The translations under genes were made by a program, and so were the position numbers. A DNA stretch of 13,697 bases, from positions 1 through 13,697 of the forward strand of contig CAZDQV010000055.1 in assembly GCA_964507795.1 (NCBI GenBank). The letters are read 5' to 3'. Under the pieces are notes generated by a model, which ran no database searches, had not been told where the DNA came from, and worked only from the letters and a program-made list of their open reading frames with translations. This DNA is from UMGS973 sp964507795. GTDB taxonomy: Bacteria > Bacillota > Clostridia > Peptostreptococcales > Anaerovoracaceae. Shown in pieces: positions 1-6,757 of the stretch. The first letter of the stretch is position 1. Each line of letters begins with the position of its first letter.

Positions 1-73
1 GGGAATGTAAGGGGAATGGTTGGAGTGGTAAATGAAAAACGTACCGATGAGTCGGAAAATCTATACCGCTAAA

Positions 74-140
74 GCAGAATGTGCGTTCCGTCAATTTTAG
101 AATGGGCATCCCGTTCGAGCGGAATTTGCACACGCTCTGC
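74..140. repeat. Nested imperfect inverted repeat / hairpin
   Basis: The outer arms pair in three blocks: GCAGA (74-78) with TCTGC (136-140), TGTGC (80-84) with GCACA (128-132), and TTCCG (86-90) with CGGAA (120-124). Inside the loop is a second, contiguous hairpin, GAATGGG (100-106) with CCCGTTC (110-116), closed by a CAT loop and containing one G-U pair. There is no T-tract after it, so it does not look like an ordinary terminator. It sits immediately upstream of the point where recognisable surface-protein sequence begins (about 145). It could be the end of a mobile element or a structured RNA; the sequence alone does not decide. Confidence 0.5.
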
Positions 141-435
141 CAGGACAACAAAGGGCAACATCAAAATCACCCTCAAAGCCACAAAAGGCAGCAGGAGCAT
201 AGAGAAACTCAAAAAACTTGGCTACACTGTAAAATACAAATATTACAGAAGCACAAACAAGTCCAAGAACTACAAGGCTAAGGTTACAAAATCAGGCAAG
301 ACATACATCAACACCACAGGCAAAAAAGGTACCGGATACTACTACAAAGCCAAAGTGATGGTATATGACTCGCAGGGCAAACTTGTGGCAAACACAAAAC
401 TTTCAAAATGCAAATATGCGTGCAGGAAAAAATAA
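79..435 (+). pseudogene. Truncated C-terminal fragment of a secreted/surface protein
   Basis: From about residue 24 this frame is a lysine-, tyrosine- and threonine-rich beta-type domain, with stretches such as VKYKYYRSTNKSKNYKAK and GKKGTGYYYKAKVMVYDS followed by a CKYACRKK end. I recognise this as the C-terminal domain found in many exported clostridial surface proteins, a family memory rather than a search result. Residues 1-23 do not fit that domain. There is no signal peptide, no ribosome binding site before the ATG at 79, and the frame is closed by a stop at 70-72. The likely reading is the tail of a larger gene whose front was lost or displaced at about position 145. A hairpin follows the stop. 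It is probably not expressed as a functional protein. Confidence 0.55.
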
Positions 436-443
436 ATAACCTG

Positions 444-477
444 AACAACGAGGGCGGTCGAAAGACCGCCTGTTGTT
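444..477 (+). terminator. Strong hairpin after the surface-protein fragment
   Basis: AACAAC (444-449) pairs with GTTGTT (472-477), and GGCGGTC (453-459) pairs with GACCGCC (464-470) around a GNRA-type GAAA loop. The stem is very stable but the T-tract is only GTTGTTATG, so termination may be inefficient. It lies 9 bases after the stop codon at 435, the expected place for a terminator. Confidence 0.6.
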
Positions 478-558
478 ATGCCGCGAAATGAGGGTATCGG
501 AGAGAATATATTTTTTGAAAAAATCGCAGGGACAACAATTCTACTAACATAAGTGTCA

Positions 559-587
559 GTGACAGGCAGAGAAATAACCTATATACT
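559..587 (+). promoter_or_regulatory. Sigma-A-type promoter of the 695-1750 surface-protein gene
   Basis: The -35 box is GTGACA (559-564), then a 17-base spacer, then -10 TATACT (582-587). Five of six bases match the consensus in each box. Transcription would begin near 594, leaving a leader of about 100 bases before the ATG. That leader holds two hairpins: GCTTTCG (605-611) with CGAAAGC (619-625), and AGGACA (637-642) with TGTCCT (653-658). Confidence 0.55.
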
Positions 588-694
588 TATAAAAACGCAG
601 TGTTGCTTTCGTATCTTGCGAAAGCGCGGGAAACAAAGGACAGCAGGGGGGATGTCCTGTTTCAGAGAGACTGTTTTTTGAAAGGAGAGACGAG

Positions 695-1750
695 ATGAAA
701 AAAACAAAATTATTCAGAGTGCTGTTTATGCTTGCAGTAGCAGTTACAGTAATTGCAGCTTCAGCAACAGTGGCGAGTGCAGTGTCTGTTAACAAAAATG
801 CTGACTACAAGTATACAAAGGCATTTGATGATGGTACAGTTGTAGCATTTACTCAGGATGTTTTTACAAATCGGATAGTATCAGGCGATGCTCTTTATTG
901 TAAAATCACAATCCCTGACGGTATCAGTTTTGAAAAGGATAGTTGGAGTGGTGATAAGACAAAATTTGAAATTCAGGGTACGTCTGTTGGCAAATGGGAG
1001 TTTGGAGACAGCGTTGCATATGGTGCGCTTGACCTTGGAGATGACGCATATGGCGGCAGTTACAGGCTGCTGGTGGGAACAGACTGGGGCGAATACAAAT
1101 ATGCAGTACCGTTTGAATATGGCGCCAAGAAACCTACCAAAATCAAAATCACCACATATCCTAACAAAGTGGCGCTTAACACATATTATGTTGACGCCAG
1201 CAAGAGCGGTAACTCAACATGGCTTTCTGTAAACGGCATTGAGCAGTACATTGCAAACGGATGGGGAGAATCTCAGTGGCTTACAGGTTTTAAGGCAGGC
1301 AAAAAATATGATTTCACGTTCTATGGAACAATAAATGTTGACGGCAAGACATATGTAGGATCCCCGTATGTGGTTGAAAACGTTCCTATGGGTCCTTCAG
1401 TTAAACCTGTAATCAGTTCTGTCAAGATTTCAAATGTAAAGTCAAGTAAATATTTCGACACCAGCGAATGGAGATATAAATACAAGACTACTTATACGAT
1501 TAAAGTGACTTTGAGTAAAAAGGCATCAAACAGTCTGGGCGCATATATCAAGATTGTGGGAACCAACGGACTTAACAACGCTTACAAGACGGTAAAAGGC
1601 ACAGGTAAGACATTCACAGCTAAAGTGACTATGAAATCACCGGTGACATACAAGGGCAAAAAAGTAAAGGTAAGCGTAAGGACTTATCACAGCAAGACAT
1701 ATGGAGCATACAGCTATGAATCAAAGGCAAAGACTGTTACTATAAAGTAG
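695..1750 (+). CDS. Exported surface protein with C-terminal Ig-like domain
   Basis: A 351-residue protein made for export. It has a typical Sec signal peptide: lysines at 2, 3 and 5, a hydrophobic core at about 9-24, and an ASA|VS cleavage site after residue 29. The mature part is rich in Gly, Ser, Thr, Tyr and Lys and alternates in a beta-strand pattern. The last ~115 residues (from KPVISSVKI) read like an Ig/fibronectin-type domain ending in KAKTVTIK. I see no LPXTG sortase motif, SLH repeat, choline-binding repeat or C-terminal membrane anchor, so it is either secreted or held non-covalently. The start is supported by AAAGGAGA about 8 bases upstream. It has its own promoter and terminator, so it is a single-gene unit. 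The composition resembles the broken surface protein at the left edge, which suggests a family of surface proteins in this genome. Exact function and ligand are unknown. Confidence 0.8.
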   Translation: MKKTKLFRVLFMLAVAVTVIAASATVASAVSVNKNADYKYTKAFDDGTVVAFTQDVFTNRIVSGDALYCKITIPDGISFEKDSWSGDKTKFEIQGTSVGKWEFGDSVAYGALDLGDDAYGGSYRLLVGTDWGEYKYAVPFEYGAKKPTKIKITTYPNKVALNTYYVDASKSGNSTWLSVNGIEQYIANGWGESQWLTGFKAGKKYDFTFYGTINVDGKTYVGSPYVVENVPMGPSVKPVISSVKISNVKSSKYFDTSEWRYKYKTTYTIKVTLSKKASNSLGAYIKIVGTNGLNNAYKTVKGTGKTFTAKVTMKSPVTYKGKKVKVSVRTYHSKTYGAYSYESKAKTVTIK

Positions 1751-1787
1751 TTTTTCAAAACAGGCAGCGCCGGAGCTATAACGAACG

Positions 1788-1834
1788 GCAGAGTGTGCAG
1801 GGGAGTTTATTCTCAGTTGCATACTCTGTTTTTT
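1788..1834 (+). terminator. Rho-independent terminator of the surface-protein gene
   Basis: A 12-base stem, GCAGAGTGTGCA (1788-1799) with TGCATACTCTGT (1818-1829) including G-U pairs, is followed directly by six T residues (1829-1834). It lies 37 bases after the stop codon. Confidence 0.8.
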
Positions 1835-1844
1835 AGTGCGGATT

Positions 1845-1873
1845 TTGCAAAGGGTTATATTCGTGAGGATACT
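1845..1873 (+). promoter_or_regulatory. Weak candidate promoter for the 1943 gene
   Basis: TTGCAA (1845-1850), a 17-base spacer and GATACT (1868-1873). Each box matches consensus only partly. It is placed between the upstream terminator and a good ribosome binding site, which is the main support. Confidence 0.3.
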
Positions 1874-1942
1874 GATTGAAAACAGGCAGGCTGTGTGACA
1901 ATATTGCATTGAAAGGTAAATTACCCGGTAAAGGAGACTGGT

Positions 1943-2272
1943 ATGGCAAAAAAATGCTACAGATGCGGCAGTGAAAGGCTGACAAGACTTGTTCCCGCAG
2001 GGGCGCTGGTGGTGCCTGAGAGAAGCGAGGCGGTTGCAGATAGATTTTTGAAAATTATTGTGTGCAAAGAACAGGTACGGTATAATGTGTTTGACAGCGA
2101 AGAAGCCCTATCCCTGTACACAGTAAACAGTGGCAGGTCTTTTGTCAGGATTGCCCGAAGCGAAGCGAGGTTGCAATCTACGGCATGGTCGAAAGGGAGC
2201 AGTAAGTTCTTACAACAGCGGGAGGAGAACTCTTGCATGAGACCTACTACGGCTCATGCTTCGCCAAGTTAG
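1943..2272 (+). CDS. Small zinc-ribbon-like protein, probably degraded
   Basis: The start is convincing: AAGGAGA at 1931-1937, five bases before ATG. The first ~45 residues look like a genuine small zinc-ribbon protein: CYRCG (Cys5, Cys8), a hydrophobic PAGALVVP stretch, then IIVC with Cys41. A second CxxC would be expected there, but the sequence reads CKEQ, so the fourth zinc ligand is missing. From about residue 45 the protein has no recognisable pattern and becomes a low-order, Arg/Ser-rich tail that runs through a series of DNA hairpins (2149-2277). I infer that an original short gene was broken near 2070 and now reads through unrelated sequence, though a true 109-residue protein cannot be excluded. 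It forms no clear operon with the downstream fic gene, which has its own promoter. Confidence 0.4.
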   Translation: MAKKCYRCGSERLTRLVPAGALVVPERSEAVADRFLKIIVCKEQVRYNVFDSEEALSLYTVNSGRSFVRIARSEARLQSTAWSKGSSKFLQQREENSCMRPTTAHASPS

Positions 2273-2277
2273 GTGTT
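2149..2277 (+). other. Cluster of hairpins; possible structured RNA or element remnant
   Basis: Three successive perfect stems: GATTGC (2149-2154) with GCAATC (2173-2178); AGTTCT (2205-2210) with AGAACT (2226-2231); GCATGAG (2235-2241) with CTCATGC (2253-2259). The last can be extended outward by TTG/CAA and GAAC/GTTC pairs to about 2277. A promoter-like TTGTGT (2058-2063), 17 bases, TATAAT (2081-2086) lies upstream. I recognise no known RNA family. The alternative is the decayed remnant of a mobile element or protein gene: another frame reads in protein-like fashion but is cut by a stop at 2201-2203. Confidence 0.3.
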
Positions 2278-2319
2278 CAAGAGCCGATGTGTAACAGATG
2301 CCTTTTGAGGTTATCATTG

Positions 2320-2328
2320 TGGTATAAT
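2320..2328 (+). promoter_or_regulatory. Extended -10 promoter for the fic gene
   Basis: TGGTATAAT is a perfect TATAAT at 2323-2328 preceded by a TG one base upstream, the classic extended -10 arrangement. No good -35 is found at 17 bases, which extended -10 promoters tolerate. The leader to the fic start would be about 80 bases. Confidence 0.5.
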
Positions 2329-2414
2329 AATTAGAAAGGTTTGGACAACAGATGCAGTAAAAATATTCTTTTAAGGTTTGCATAGTAAGTGATACTAAAA
2401 GGAGACAATGCAAA

Positions 2415-3083
2415 ATGAAGATTAAAGATAAATACAGAATGACAAAAGAACAGAACATTTTTTATGCTAAAAGAAATATCATAGATAGTATATGGAAAGA
2501 AGCAAATCTGGAAGGCTTAAATGTAACCTTTCCTGATACTCAGGCTATTTATGAAGGTGTGAATGTACCTACAATGCAGGTTAGAGATATTGTTGTTATT
2601 AATAATCTAAAACATTGCTGGCAGTTTGTGATTGATACAATTGATTATCCGCTCTCCATTTCATATATTAATCAGATAAATCAGGAAGTAGGAAGTTCCG
2701 GGGAAGTCTGGAACTCAGGTGTCTTTAGAACCAGTCCCGTAAATATAGGCGGCACTTCATGGATACCGGACATTCCCGAATATGAAAATGTCAAAGAAAA
2801 CCTTGAAGCTGTTATGAATATTGAAATCCCGACGCAAAGAGCAATTACTATGATGTTATACCTTATGCGTTCACAGCTTTACAATGATGGCAATAAACGT
2901 ACTGCACAGCTTGTAGCGAATAAAATTATGATTGAAAATGGCTGCGGTATTATAAGTATTCCGAAAGAGCATATAAGTGAGTTCAGTAAAGAACTGATAG
3001 AATTTTATGAAACAAATGATTATGAGAATATAATGGGATATGTATATAACAACTGTATTACGGGAATGGAGTCTATTAGCTGA
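2415..3083 (+). CDS. Fic/DOC-family protein with glutamine in place of the catalytic histidine
   Basis: A 222-residue Fic-fold protein. The active-site loop reads QLYNDGNKR (Q154-R162), against the family consensus HxFx[D/E]GNxR; the Asp/Gly/Asn/Arg nucleotide-binding residues are kept but the catalytic His is Gln. An N-terminal segment EANLEG (29-34), followed by LNVTFPDTQAIYEG, lines up with the inhibitory helix ([S/T]xxxE[G/N]) of Fic proteins with an N-terminal inhibitory motif; the inhibitory Glu33 is present but the Ser/Thr is Glu. A flap-like segment GVFRTSPVNIGG (102-113) is also present. Fic enzymes normally transfer AMP or another nucleotide phosphate to a protein hydroxyl; without the base His the chemistry is uncertain. 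GGAGA lies nine bases before the ATG; Met9 is an alternative start. The gene is clearly more AT-rich than its neighbours and has no visible antitoxin partner, suggesting horizontal transfer. Confidence 0.85.
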   Translation: MKIKDKYRMTKEQNIFYAKRNIIDSIWKEANLEGLNVTFPDTQAIYEGVNVPTMQVRDIVVINNLKHCWQFVIDTIDYPLSISYINQINQEVGSSGEVWNSGVFRTSPVNIGGTSWIPDIPEYENVKENLEAVMNIEIPTQRAITMMLYLMRSQLYNDGNKRTAQLVANKIMIENGCGIISIPKEHISEFSKELIEFYETNDYENIMGYVYNNCITGMESIS

Positions 3084-3132
3084 TAGAAATTATCAGGAAA
3101 CAGGTGCTAGCAGTGAAAAACTAAGATATAAG

Positions 3133-3159
3133 AGGCAGTCATACGGCTGTCTTTTGTTA
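3133..3159. terminator. Short hairpin between convergent fic and phosphatase genes
   Basis: AGGCAG (3133-3138) pairs with CTGTCT (3147-3152, one G-U) and is followed by TTTTGTTAT on the plus strand. The stem is short. It probably ends fic transcripts and may also act on the opposite strand. Confidence 0.5.
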
Positions 3160-3217
3160 TCCCCATAAAGATTGTTCCCGCGAAAAGAGTATATAGGCTC
3201 ACGTGATTTTTGATTTT

Positions 3218-3847
3218 TTACAGCATATCTAAAAGCTCATCGGGTCTATCTATTATAGCGGCAGGATGCAGGCTGTCAATATCGATGCCGTAGCCCCAGT
3301 GTACAAGCACGCAGTCAACTCCTGCATTGTCTGCTGTCTGCTTGTCTACGACAGAATCACCTACATATAGAGTCTTGTCTGCATCAAGCAACTTCATGGC
3401 TTCAAGCAGAGTATCAGGATATGGTTTTCTCCTTATTCTGGGTCTTTCTCCTATGGCGATTTTGACATAATCGCTGAAGAAATGTTCATTGAGAGCCTGT
3501 ACTGCTTCAATGTTCTTATTGGATACTATAGCTGTTTTGATGCCCCTCTGCTGCAGTATTTTGAGCATAGGTAAAATGCCCGGAAAAGGTTTTGTGTGTA
3601 TAACCGAGTGAGCTGTGTAGTATTTCTTGAAAGAATCAAACATCCTATTAAAGGTATCGTCATCTGTATCTGCCGGAGCTGCATTTTTCATAAGCCTGTT
3701 AATGCCGTTGCCTATAAATGTACGTATTTCTTCTTTTGTGTGCATTGGACAGTTATACTGTCTGAGAGTGTGATTTACGGCCAGGGTCAGATCATCAAGA
3801 GTATCTAAAAGTGTGCCGTCCAAGTCGAATATTACTGTATCGTACAT
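3218..3847 (-). CDS. HAD-family phosphatase, phosphoglycolate phosphatase-like
   Basis: A haloacid dehalogenase-superfamily hydrolase of the Gph/PGP type, predicted to remove phosphate from a small cytosolic metabolite (phosphoglycolate or a sugar phosphate). All four motifs are visible: motif I DLDGTLLDT near the N-terminus (nucleophile Asp8, acid Asp10), motif II VSNKN, the conserved Lys in RRKPYPDT, and motif IV VGDSVVD. The helical cap between motifs I and II is the usual size, and the length of 209 residues is normal. I choose ATG at 3845-3847, not the TTG at 3857-3859, because GGAGG (3853-3857) sits five bases before that ATG and would overlap the TTG start. The gene follows rodA on the same strand with about 39 bases between, containing a hairpin. 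The substrate cannot be read from the sequence. Confidence 0.88.
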   Translation of the reverse strand: MYDTVIFDLDGTLLDTLDDLTLAVNHTLRQYNCPMHTKEEIRTFIGNGINRLMKNAAPADTDDDTFNRMFDSFKKYYTAHSVIHTKPFPGILPMLKILQQRGIKTAIVSNKNIEAVQALNEHFFSDYVKIAIGERPRIRRKPYPDTLLEAMKLLDADKTLYVGDSVVDKQTADNAGVDCVLVHWGYGIDIDSLHPAAIIDRPDELLDML

Positions 3848-3864
3848 AGCATCCTCCAAAGTGA

Positions 3865-3885
3865 AAATCGCCGCAGGGGCGATTT
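3865..3885 (-). terminator. Hairpin between rodA and the phosphatase gene
   Basis: A perfect 8-base stem, AAATCGCC (3865-3872) with GGCGATTT (3878-3885), with a five-base loop. Read on the minus strand it is followed by TTTTC, so it could be a weak terminator or attenuator reducing expression of the phosphatase relative to rodA. It starts one base after the rodA stop codon. Confidence 0.45.
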
Positions 3886-3886
3886 A

Positions 3887-4993
3887 TCAATAGTTATATA
3901 AATTGCTTCTGACATTTACGTTGAGTATCAGCCCGAGTGCCATCATATTGGATACAATGGACGAGCCTCCGTAGGAAATAAACGGTAAAGTGATACCTGT
4001 TACAGGCATTACACCCATTGTCATACCGATATTTTCGAATATCTGAAATACAAACATCCCCAGAAATCCCGCAACGATAAGTCCACTGTAAAGATCTCTT
4101 GCCAGATGACAGGTAAGAGCAACTCTGTAGATAAATACGGCATAAAGACATATCACGACAAAGCCTCCAAGGAAACCGAATTCTTCGCAGATGACGGCAT
4201 ATATGAAGTCCGATGTCTGAACAGGCAAAAAATCAAGAGTTTTGAGATCGCCCTGAAACAGCCCTTTGCCGAAGAATCCGCCTGAACCTATTGCTGTTTT
4301 TGCCTGCATTACCTGATAGGTCGCTTCTATACTTGTATCATCAGGATGCAGGAAAGCAGTTATCCGCTGCTTCTGATAATCATCAAGGAATCTGAACAGT
4401 ATCGGAAGCGAAACAATAAATGCGAGAGCGGTTCTGTAAAGTATTTTGTAATCCACGCCTCCAAAAAACACCATCAGTATCCAGATGGAGCAGAATACGA
4501 GCCCGGAACCCATGTCTTCTTTGGCAACAATTGCAATAAACGGTGCCGCATACAAAAAAGCCATGACAAAGCCTTTGAAATATTGCATGGATTGTCTGTT
4601 TCTTGCAAGATACATTGCAAAAAGAAGCACGAATGTAATCTTGACTATTTCAGATGGCTGAAATGTTGTAAATCCCAGATTAATCCAGGATCTTGCTCCA
4701 AACTGTTCGTATCCAAGGCCTGGAATATATACGGTGAGCAAAAATACGATGGAACCGATGTAAAGAGGCTTCTCAAGGCTCAAAAAGAACTGATAATCTA
4801 CATACATGAGAAAAAACATGCATATAAATCCGAGAATATATGCTGCCAGCTGCACTACCGCTGACTTTGAAATCACAAATCCATTGTCATAATATGTGCT
4901 ACTTATCATCAATATACTTATAACTGCGAATATTACAGGCAGTATAAGCAGTATTTTGTCTGCGTTTTTTAAAAGACTTCGAAAATAATTCAT
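3887..4993 (-). CDS. rodA: Rod-shape SEDS peptidoglycan polymerase RodA
   Basis: A 368-residue polytopic membrane protein of the SEDS family (RodA/FtsW/SpoVE). These proteins polymerise lipid II into glycan strands together with a class B penicillin-binding protein. About ten hydrophobic segments are visible. Family signatures occur in order: GARSWINLG (99-107) with QPSE (112-115), KEDMGSG with the conserved catalytic-loop Asp160, IGSGGFFGKGLFQG, and a C-terminal ENIGMTMGVMPVTGITLPF followed by SYGGSS. Length and lack of a long cytoplasmic tail favour RodA over FtsW, but the precise paralogue (RodA, FtsW or sporulation SpoVE) is not certain. No class B PBP, MreB or MreCD gene lies in the window. 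The start has a GGGGATAAGGA ribosome binding region just upstream and a good promoter at 5033-5062. It is followed by a HAD phosphatase gene. Confidence 0.9.
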   Translation of the reverse strand: MNYFRSLLKNADKILLILPVIFAVISILMISSTYYDNGFVISKSAVVQLAAYILGFICMFFLMYVDYQFFLSLEKPLYIGSIVFLLTVYIPGLGYEQFGARSWINLGFTTFQPSEIVKITFVLLFAMYLARNRQSMQYFKGFVMAFLYAAPFIAIVAKEDMGSGLVFCSIWILMVFFGGVDYKILYRTALAFIVSLPILFRFLDDYQKQRITAFLHPDDTSIEATYQVMQAKTAIGSGGFFGKGLFQGDLKTLDFLPVQTSDFIYAVICEEFGFLGGFVVICLYAVFIYRVALTCHLARDLYSGLIVAGFLGMFVFQIFENIGMTMGVMPVTGITLPFISYGGSSIVSNMMALGLILNVNVRSNLYNY

Positions 4994-5032
4994 TCCTTAT
5001 CCCCTTCTTGCTTGACTACTATTAGCTTAACC

Positions 5033-5062
5033 ATTATAATATACATTGTCAATATATATCAA
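5033..5062 (-). promoter_or_regulatory. Sigma-A-type promoter of rodA
   Basis: On the minus strand: -35 TTGATA (5057-5062), an 18-base spacer, and a perfect -10 TATAAT (5033-5038). The leader to the rodA ATG would be roughly 30 bases. Confidence 0.65.
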
Positions 5063-5110
5063 GATTTAATTATTGTAATGCGACTTTTTCCGCAAATGTC
5101 AGACAGATAT

Positions 5111-5139
5111 TTGCAGAGATTAATTGATTATATTAGAAT
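5111..5139 (+). promoter_or_regulatory. Candidate promoter of rny
   Basis: TTGCAG (5111-5116), a 17-base spacer and TAGAAT (5134-5139). The predicted transcript start near 5146 leaves a very short leader that still contains the AGGAGGG ribosome binding site. The 168-base gap between rodA and rny therefore holds two divergent promoters. Confidence 0.5.
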
Positions 5140-5161
5140 TTTATATTAGAGGAGGGCTTCA

Positions 5162-6709
5162 ATGAAGACAGTGATTATTGTCGCTATCATCGTTGGTATT
5201 CTTGCCCTTGCCATTGGTTTATTAGTTGGTTATATACTAAGGAAAAACATTGCTGAAAAGACAATAGGAAGTGCTGAAACAAAAGCCAAAAATTTAGTAT
5301 TAGATGCCGAGAATAAGGCAGAAACAATTAAAAAAGAAATGACCCTTGAGGCAAAGGAAGAAATCCACAAAATGCGTAGCGAAGCAGAGAGGGATGTTCG
5401 CGAAAGAAGAGGGGAACTTCAGCGTCAGGAAAAGAGATTAAATCAAAAAGAGGACTATATCGACAAAAAAGTCGAAAACATCGAAAGAAAAGAAGAGAGC
5501 ATTACTAATAAAGAAAACAAACTTATCGAAAAAGGCAAAGAACTTGATAAAGTCATTGAAAGAGAGACAGCTGAACTCGAAAAAATCTCAGGATATTCGG
5601 TAGAGGAGGCAAAAGAAATACTTCTTGCCAACACCGAAAAAGACATCAGACATGAAGCTTCTGTTATGATTAAAGACATAGAAGCCAAAGCCAAAGAAGA
5701 GGCTGACAAGAAAGCCAAAGAAATCATCACAGGTGCTATCCAAAGATGTGCGGCAGATCATGTTGCCGAAAGCACAGTATCAGTAGTGCCACTGCCCAAT
5801 GATGAAATGAAAGGCAGAATTATAGGCAGAGAAGGTCGTAATATCAGAGCAATTGAAACTCTGACAGGCATAGATCTTATCATCGATGATACGCCTGAGG
5901 CTGTCATTCTTTCGGGTTTCGATCCTGTCAGAAGAGAGGTCGCAAGGCTTACTCTTTCCAAATTGATAGTTGACGGCAGAATCCATCCTGCAAGGATAGA
6001 GGAAACAGTCGAAAAATCCAAAAAAGAAGTAAATGCAATTATTAAAGATGCCGGTGAACAGGCGACATTTGAAGTAGGCATACACAATCTTCATCCTGAA
6101 CTTGTCAAACTACTTGGCAGACTCAAATACAGGACCTCATATGGTCAGAATGTGCTCAAGCATTCAATCGAAGTTGCACATCTTGCAGGACTTATGGCAG
6201 GTGAACTCGGTCTGGATACAAGACTTGCCAAGCGTGCAGGGCTTCTGCATGATATAGGCAAGGCCGTAGACCACGAAAAAGAAGGAACCCATGTGGACCT
6301 GGGTATGGAACTTCTCAAAAAATACAAAGAATCACAGGCTGTAATAGACGGTATGGCTGCTCATCACGGTGATTATGAGGCAAAGACCATGGAGGCTGTT
6401 TTAGTAGCAGCAGCTGATGCATTGTCTGCCGCAAGACCCGGCGCAAGAAGAGAAACTCTTGAAACATATATTCAGAGGCTCGAAAAGCTTGAAGATCTGG
6501 CAAATACAACTCCTGGAGTTGACAAATCATTTGCGATACAGGCGGGCAGAGAAATCAGAGTTATTGCCAAACCGGATGAGGTTAACGACGAAGAAATCGT
6601 ATTCCTGGCAAGAGAAATCTCCAAAAAAATCGAATCAGAGCTTGAGTATCCGGGACAGATCAAAGTCAATGTCATCAGAGAAACAAGAGCTACAGATTAT
6701 GCAAAATAG
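5162..6709 (+). CDS. rny: Ribonuclease Y, membrane-anchored mRNA-decay endonuclease
   Basis: RNase Y starts bulk mRNA decay in many Firmicutes by endonucleolytic cuts and is tethered to the inner face of the membrane. The 515-residue protein shows the full architecture. A hydrophobic N-terminal anchor (about 3-26) is followed by a long charged coiled coil rich in Glu, Lys and Ala (about 30-190). Next comes a KH RNA-binding domain with GRIIGREGRNIR (from Gly218). The HD phosphohydrolase domain has His334 (HSIEVAH) and the metal-binding His363-Asp364 pair in LLHDIGK. A C-terminal region ends in RATDYAK. Length matches the family (about 510-520). AGGAGGG lies seven bases before the ATG. A terminator-like hairpin separates it from the desulfurase gene, so it may be partly independent of the downstream operon. 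Nothing unusual is seen. Confidence 0.97.
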   Translation: MKTVIIVAIIVGILALAIGLLVGYILRKNIAEKTIGSAETKAKNLVLDAENKAETIKKEMTLEAKEEIHKMRSEAERDVRERRGELQRQEKRLNQKEDYIDKKVENIERKEESITNKENKLIEKGKELDKVIERETAELEKISGYSVEEAKEILLANTEKDIRHEASVMIKDIEAKAKEEADKKAKEIITGAIQRCAADHVAESTVSVVPLPNDEMKGRIIGREGRNIRAIETLTGIDLIIDDTPEAVILSGFDPVRREVARLTLSKLIVDGRIHPARIEETVEKSKKEVNAIIKDAGEQATFEVGIHNLHPELVKLLGRLKYRTSYGQNVLKHSIEVAHLAGLMAGELGLDTRLAKRAGLLHDIGKAVDHEKEGTHVDLGMELLKKYKESQAVIDGMAAHHGDYEAKTMEAVLVAAADALSAARPGARRETLETYIQRLEKLEDLANTTPGVDKSFAIQAGREIRVIAKPDEVNDEEIVFLAREISKKIESELEYPGQIKVNVIRETRATDYAK

Positions 6710-6714
6710 CAGAC

Positions 6715-6745
6715 AAGGGGCAGCATGACTGCCCTTTAAATTTTT
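6715..6745 (+). terminator. Terminator-like hairpin between rny and the desulfurase gene
   Basis: AAGGGGCAG (6715-6723) pairs with CTGCCCTTT (6729-6737), with one G-U pair and a CATGA loop. TTTAAATTTTT follows. The T-tract is interrupted by AAA, so it may act as a partial terminator or mRNA-processing stem. No separate promoter is evident before 6758, implying some read-through from rny. Confidence 0.55.
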
Positions 6746-6757
6746 AGAGAGGAAAGT

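Noticed and set aside
594..694. Cyclic-di-GMP class I riboswitch in the surface-protein leader
   Set aside because: The conserved core of that riboswitch is not present; only simple hairpins are seen.
1915..1925. GGTAA-A-TTACC palindrome before the 1943 gene as an operator
   Set aside because: Only one short copy, common by chance in AT-rich DNA, with no regulator nearby to link to it.
1957..2238. Minus-strand open frame of 93 codons opposite the zinc-ribbon gene
   Set aside because: No ribosome binding site or recognisable protein pattern; the plus strand has a clear start signal.
3848..3859. TTG start for the HAD phosphatase
   Set aside because: The TTG overlaps the GGAGG ribosome binding site that correctly serves the ATG at 3847.
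4346..4864. 172-codon plus-strand open frame inside rodA
   Set aside because: Antisense to a well-conserved membrane protein gene; its composition is the complement of hydrophobic codons.
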